This document shows positions 4,921 through 5,881 of a stretch of 5,881 bases of DNA, piece by piece. The DNA is taken from positions 1 through 5,881 of the forward strand of contig CAMDKJ010000111.1 in NCBI GenBank assembly GCA_945900705.1, in the 5' to 3' direction. The position numbers and the translations under genes were made by a program. The stretch's first letter is position 1; each line of letters opens with the position of its first letter. This DNA comes from Bifidobacterium breve (GTDB lineage: Bacteria > Actinomycetota > Actinomycetes > S36-B12). The notes beneath the pieces were generated by a model. That model was not told the DNA's origin and searched no databases. It saw nothing but the letters and a program-made list of their open reading frames with translations.

Positions 4921-5396
4921 CAGGCCTCCTGCTGCATGCGGTGCGGGGCTAAGAATCCTCGCACTAGCGTGCCACATTCCTCCGCCATTACCCCACCAAC
5001 CACCTCTGGTCGGTGATTTAGTCGCCGGTCACGCACTAGATCCCAGTTGGAGCCGGCGGCGCCGTACTCCAAGTTCCAGGCCCCGAACACCAAGCGGTCT
5101 ACCCGCGACATCACCACAGCCCCCGCACACATCGGGCACGGCTCCAAGGTCACCACCAAGGTGCAGCCGGTAAGGCGCCAACTACCAAGATCATGTGCTG
5201 CCGCACGCAACGCCAGTATTTCGGCGTGGGCGGTGGGGTCCTTCAAAGCTTCGCGACTGTTATGCCCTTTTGCGATAATGCTGCCGGACGCATCCACGAC
5301 CACCGCGCCAATCGGGATATCACCGGCAGCACCCGCTTCGCTCGCGCAGGCAAGTGCCACTTGCATCATGTCGAGATCGAATTGTTGAAAGTGCAT
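4920..5396 (-). CDS. tadA: tRNA-specific adenosine deaminase TadA
   Basis: TadA converts adenosine 34 to inosine at the wobble position of tRNA-Arg(ACG), letting one tRNA read CGU, CGC and CGA. The 158-residue protein carries the zinc-dependent deaminase signature: His57-Ala-Glu59 (HAE, Glu59 as proton shuttle) in DPTAHAEILALRAA, and PCPMC at 86-90 with zinc ligands Cys87 and Cys90. The N-terminal GDIPIGAVVVD and the LNHRPEVVGGVMAEEC C-terminal segment are typical of TadA rather than of cytidine or guanine deaminases. Length matches the family. The ATG at 5396 shares its A with the upstream stop (TAATG) and has no Shine-Dalgarno of its own, so translation probably depends on coupling with the gene upstream. 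In-frame ATGs at codons 10 and 11 are possible but less likely starts. Confidence 0.95.
   Translation of the reverse strand: MHFQQFDLDMMQVALACASEAGAAGDIPIGAVVVDASGSIIAKGHNSREALKDPTAHAEILALRAAAHDLGSWRLTGCTLVVTLEPCPMCAGAVVMSRVDRLVFGAWNLEYGAAGSNWDLVRDRRLNHRPEVVGGVMAEECGTLVRGFLAPHRMQQEA
4925..4930 (-). promoter_or_regulatory. Ribosome-binding site of the LytR_C gene
   Basis: A perfect AGGAGG on the minus strand lies inside the last codons of tadA, 4 nt before the ATG at 4920. It fixes the start of the LytR_C gene, which would otherwise look 19 residues longer. Confidence 0.8.
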
Positions 5397-5872
5397 TAGT
5401 TCGCGCGCAGTACTGATTTCAATTGCTCGCTGAATCCAAGTCGCTTGGCGATCGCCTTTATCTGCTGATCGGGATAAAGATCCTCATCACGACAAAGCAG
5501 ACCTAACTCATCTGCGCCAAGGCCGAAGTCAGCGAAGATGCTCATGTCACCAACAGGCTCGAAATCCTCAAGATCATCATCGTCAATGTCGAGCCCAATG
5601 AAATCGGCGGCTTCTTCGGCTAACGCCCAATCCAAAATTGCCGCACCATCACTGATCATCGCGCGCGAGGAGCCGGCGGCTTGGCGCACCACGATGAAGT
5701 ATTCATCAACCACGCCAATCAAACCAAAAACTCCGCCTTCGCCCGGCAGTTGCCGCAGGGTTGAGATGAGGTCTTCCATCGACGTAGCAACCCGCGCCGG
5801 CAAGGAAGAAGCCATCCACTGGCCCTCCTCGTGCCATACCGCGACCGCAAAGTCAATCGCGTTAGCGTCCAT
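5396..5872 (-). CDS. tRNA adenosine deaminase-associated protein
   Basis: This 158-residue protein resembles the actinobacterial family named for its position directly upstream of tadA; its biochemical role is not known. It opens with the family's FAVAVWHEEGQWMASSL segment, has a central IGVVDEYFIVVRQ strand region, then DWALAEEAADFIGL, an acidic stretch (DIDDDDLEDFEPVGD) and the C-terminal half ADFGLGADELGLLCRDEDLY. No membrane segment or catalytic motif is visible, so a small cytoplasmic partner or regulator of TadA is an inference from synteny. The start is uncertain. AGGAG directly abuts the ATG at 5872 with no spacing, whereas GAGGAGG lies 8 nt before the internal ATG at 5815. I kept 5872 because the first 19 residues belong to the conserved region. 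A start beyond the window edge is also possible. Confidence 0.85.
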   Translation of the reverse strand: MDANAIDFAVAVWHEEGQWMASSLPARVATSMEDLISTLRQLPGEGGVFGLIGVVDEYFIVVRQAAGSSRAMISDGAAILDWALAEEAADFIGLDIDDDDLEDFEPVGDMSIFADFGLGADELGLLCRDEDLYPDQQIKAIAKRLGFSEQLKSVLRAN

Positions 5873-5881
5873 CTCCTGCGA

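Overview
The window looks like part of an actinobacterial (Actinomycetota) chromosome of moderately high GC. The signs are a tRNA adenosine deaminase-associated protein next to tadA, a single-pass LytR_C-domain membrane protein, an actinobacterial-style small SRP RNA beside dnaX, and a DnaX that starts MALYR-YRP. I cannot place it more precisely from sequence alone.

Layout. From the right edge, the minus strand carries a tightly coupled three-gene operon: the deaminase-associated protein, tadA and a LytR_C protein, joined by 1-nt overlaps (TAATG, then TGATG). A plus-strand tRNA-Ser(CGA) converges on the end of this operon. At the left, the minus strand carries the small SRP RNA gene (ffs), dnaX and the 5' two thirds or more of recR, which runs off the window edge. 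A plus-strand tRNA-Ser(GGA) lies upstream of ffs, pointing away from it. These flanks are ordinary housekeeping DNA: tRNA wobble editing, protein targeting, the DNA polymerase III clamp loader and recombinational repair.

The accessory part is the roughly 1.6 kb between the two tRNA-Ser genes, which face the same way. It holds one convincing intact gene: a plus-strand 180-residue protein joining a lipoprotein signal peptide (lipobox LTAC) and a short DAS-repeat linker to a nearly complete glycine-cleavage H-protein domain with its lipoyl-lysine motif (ESTK). H-proteins normally work in the cytoplasm, so a predicted membrane-anchored, exported one is the most unusual thing here. Next to it is a decayed minus-strand gene (two in-frame TAG codons and a one-base frameshift) that reads as another lipoprotein once repaired, and a very doubtful third lipoprotein-like reading frame. 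No integrase, transposase, CRISPR array or complete attachment site is visible, so calling the interval a tRNA-bracketed island is inference.

The three RNA genes share a simple promoter pattern: a TANNNT-type -10 element exactly 7 nt before the mature or predicted 5' end and no clear -35. I ran no homology search; family calls rest on recognised motifs.
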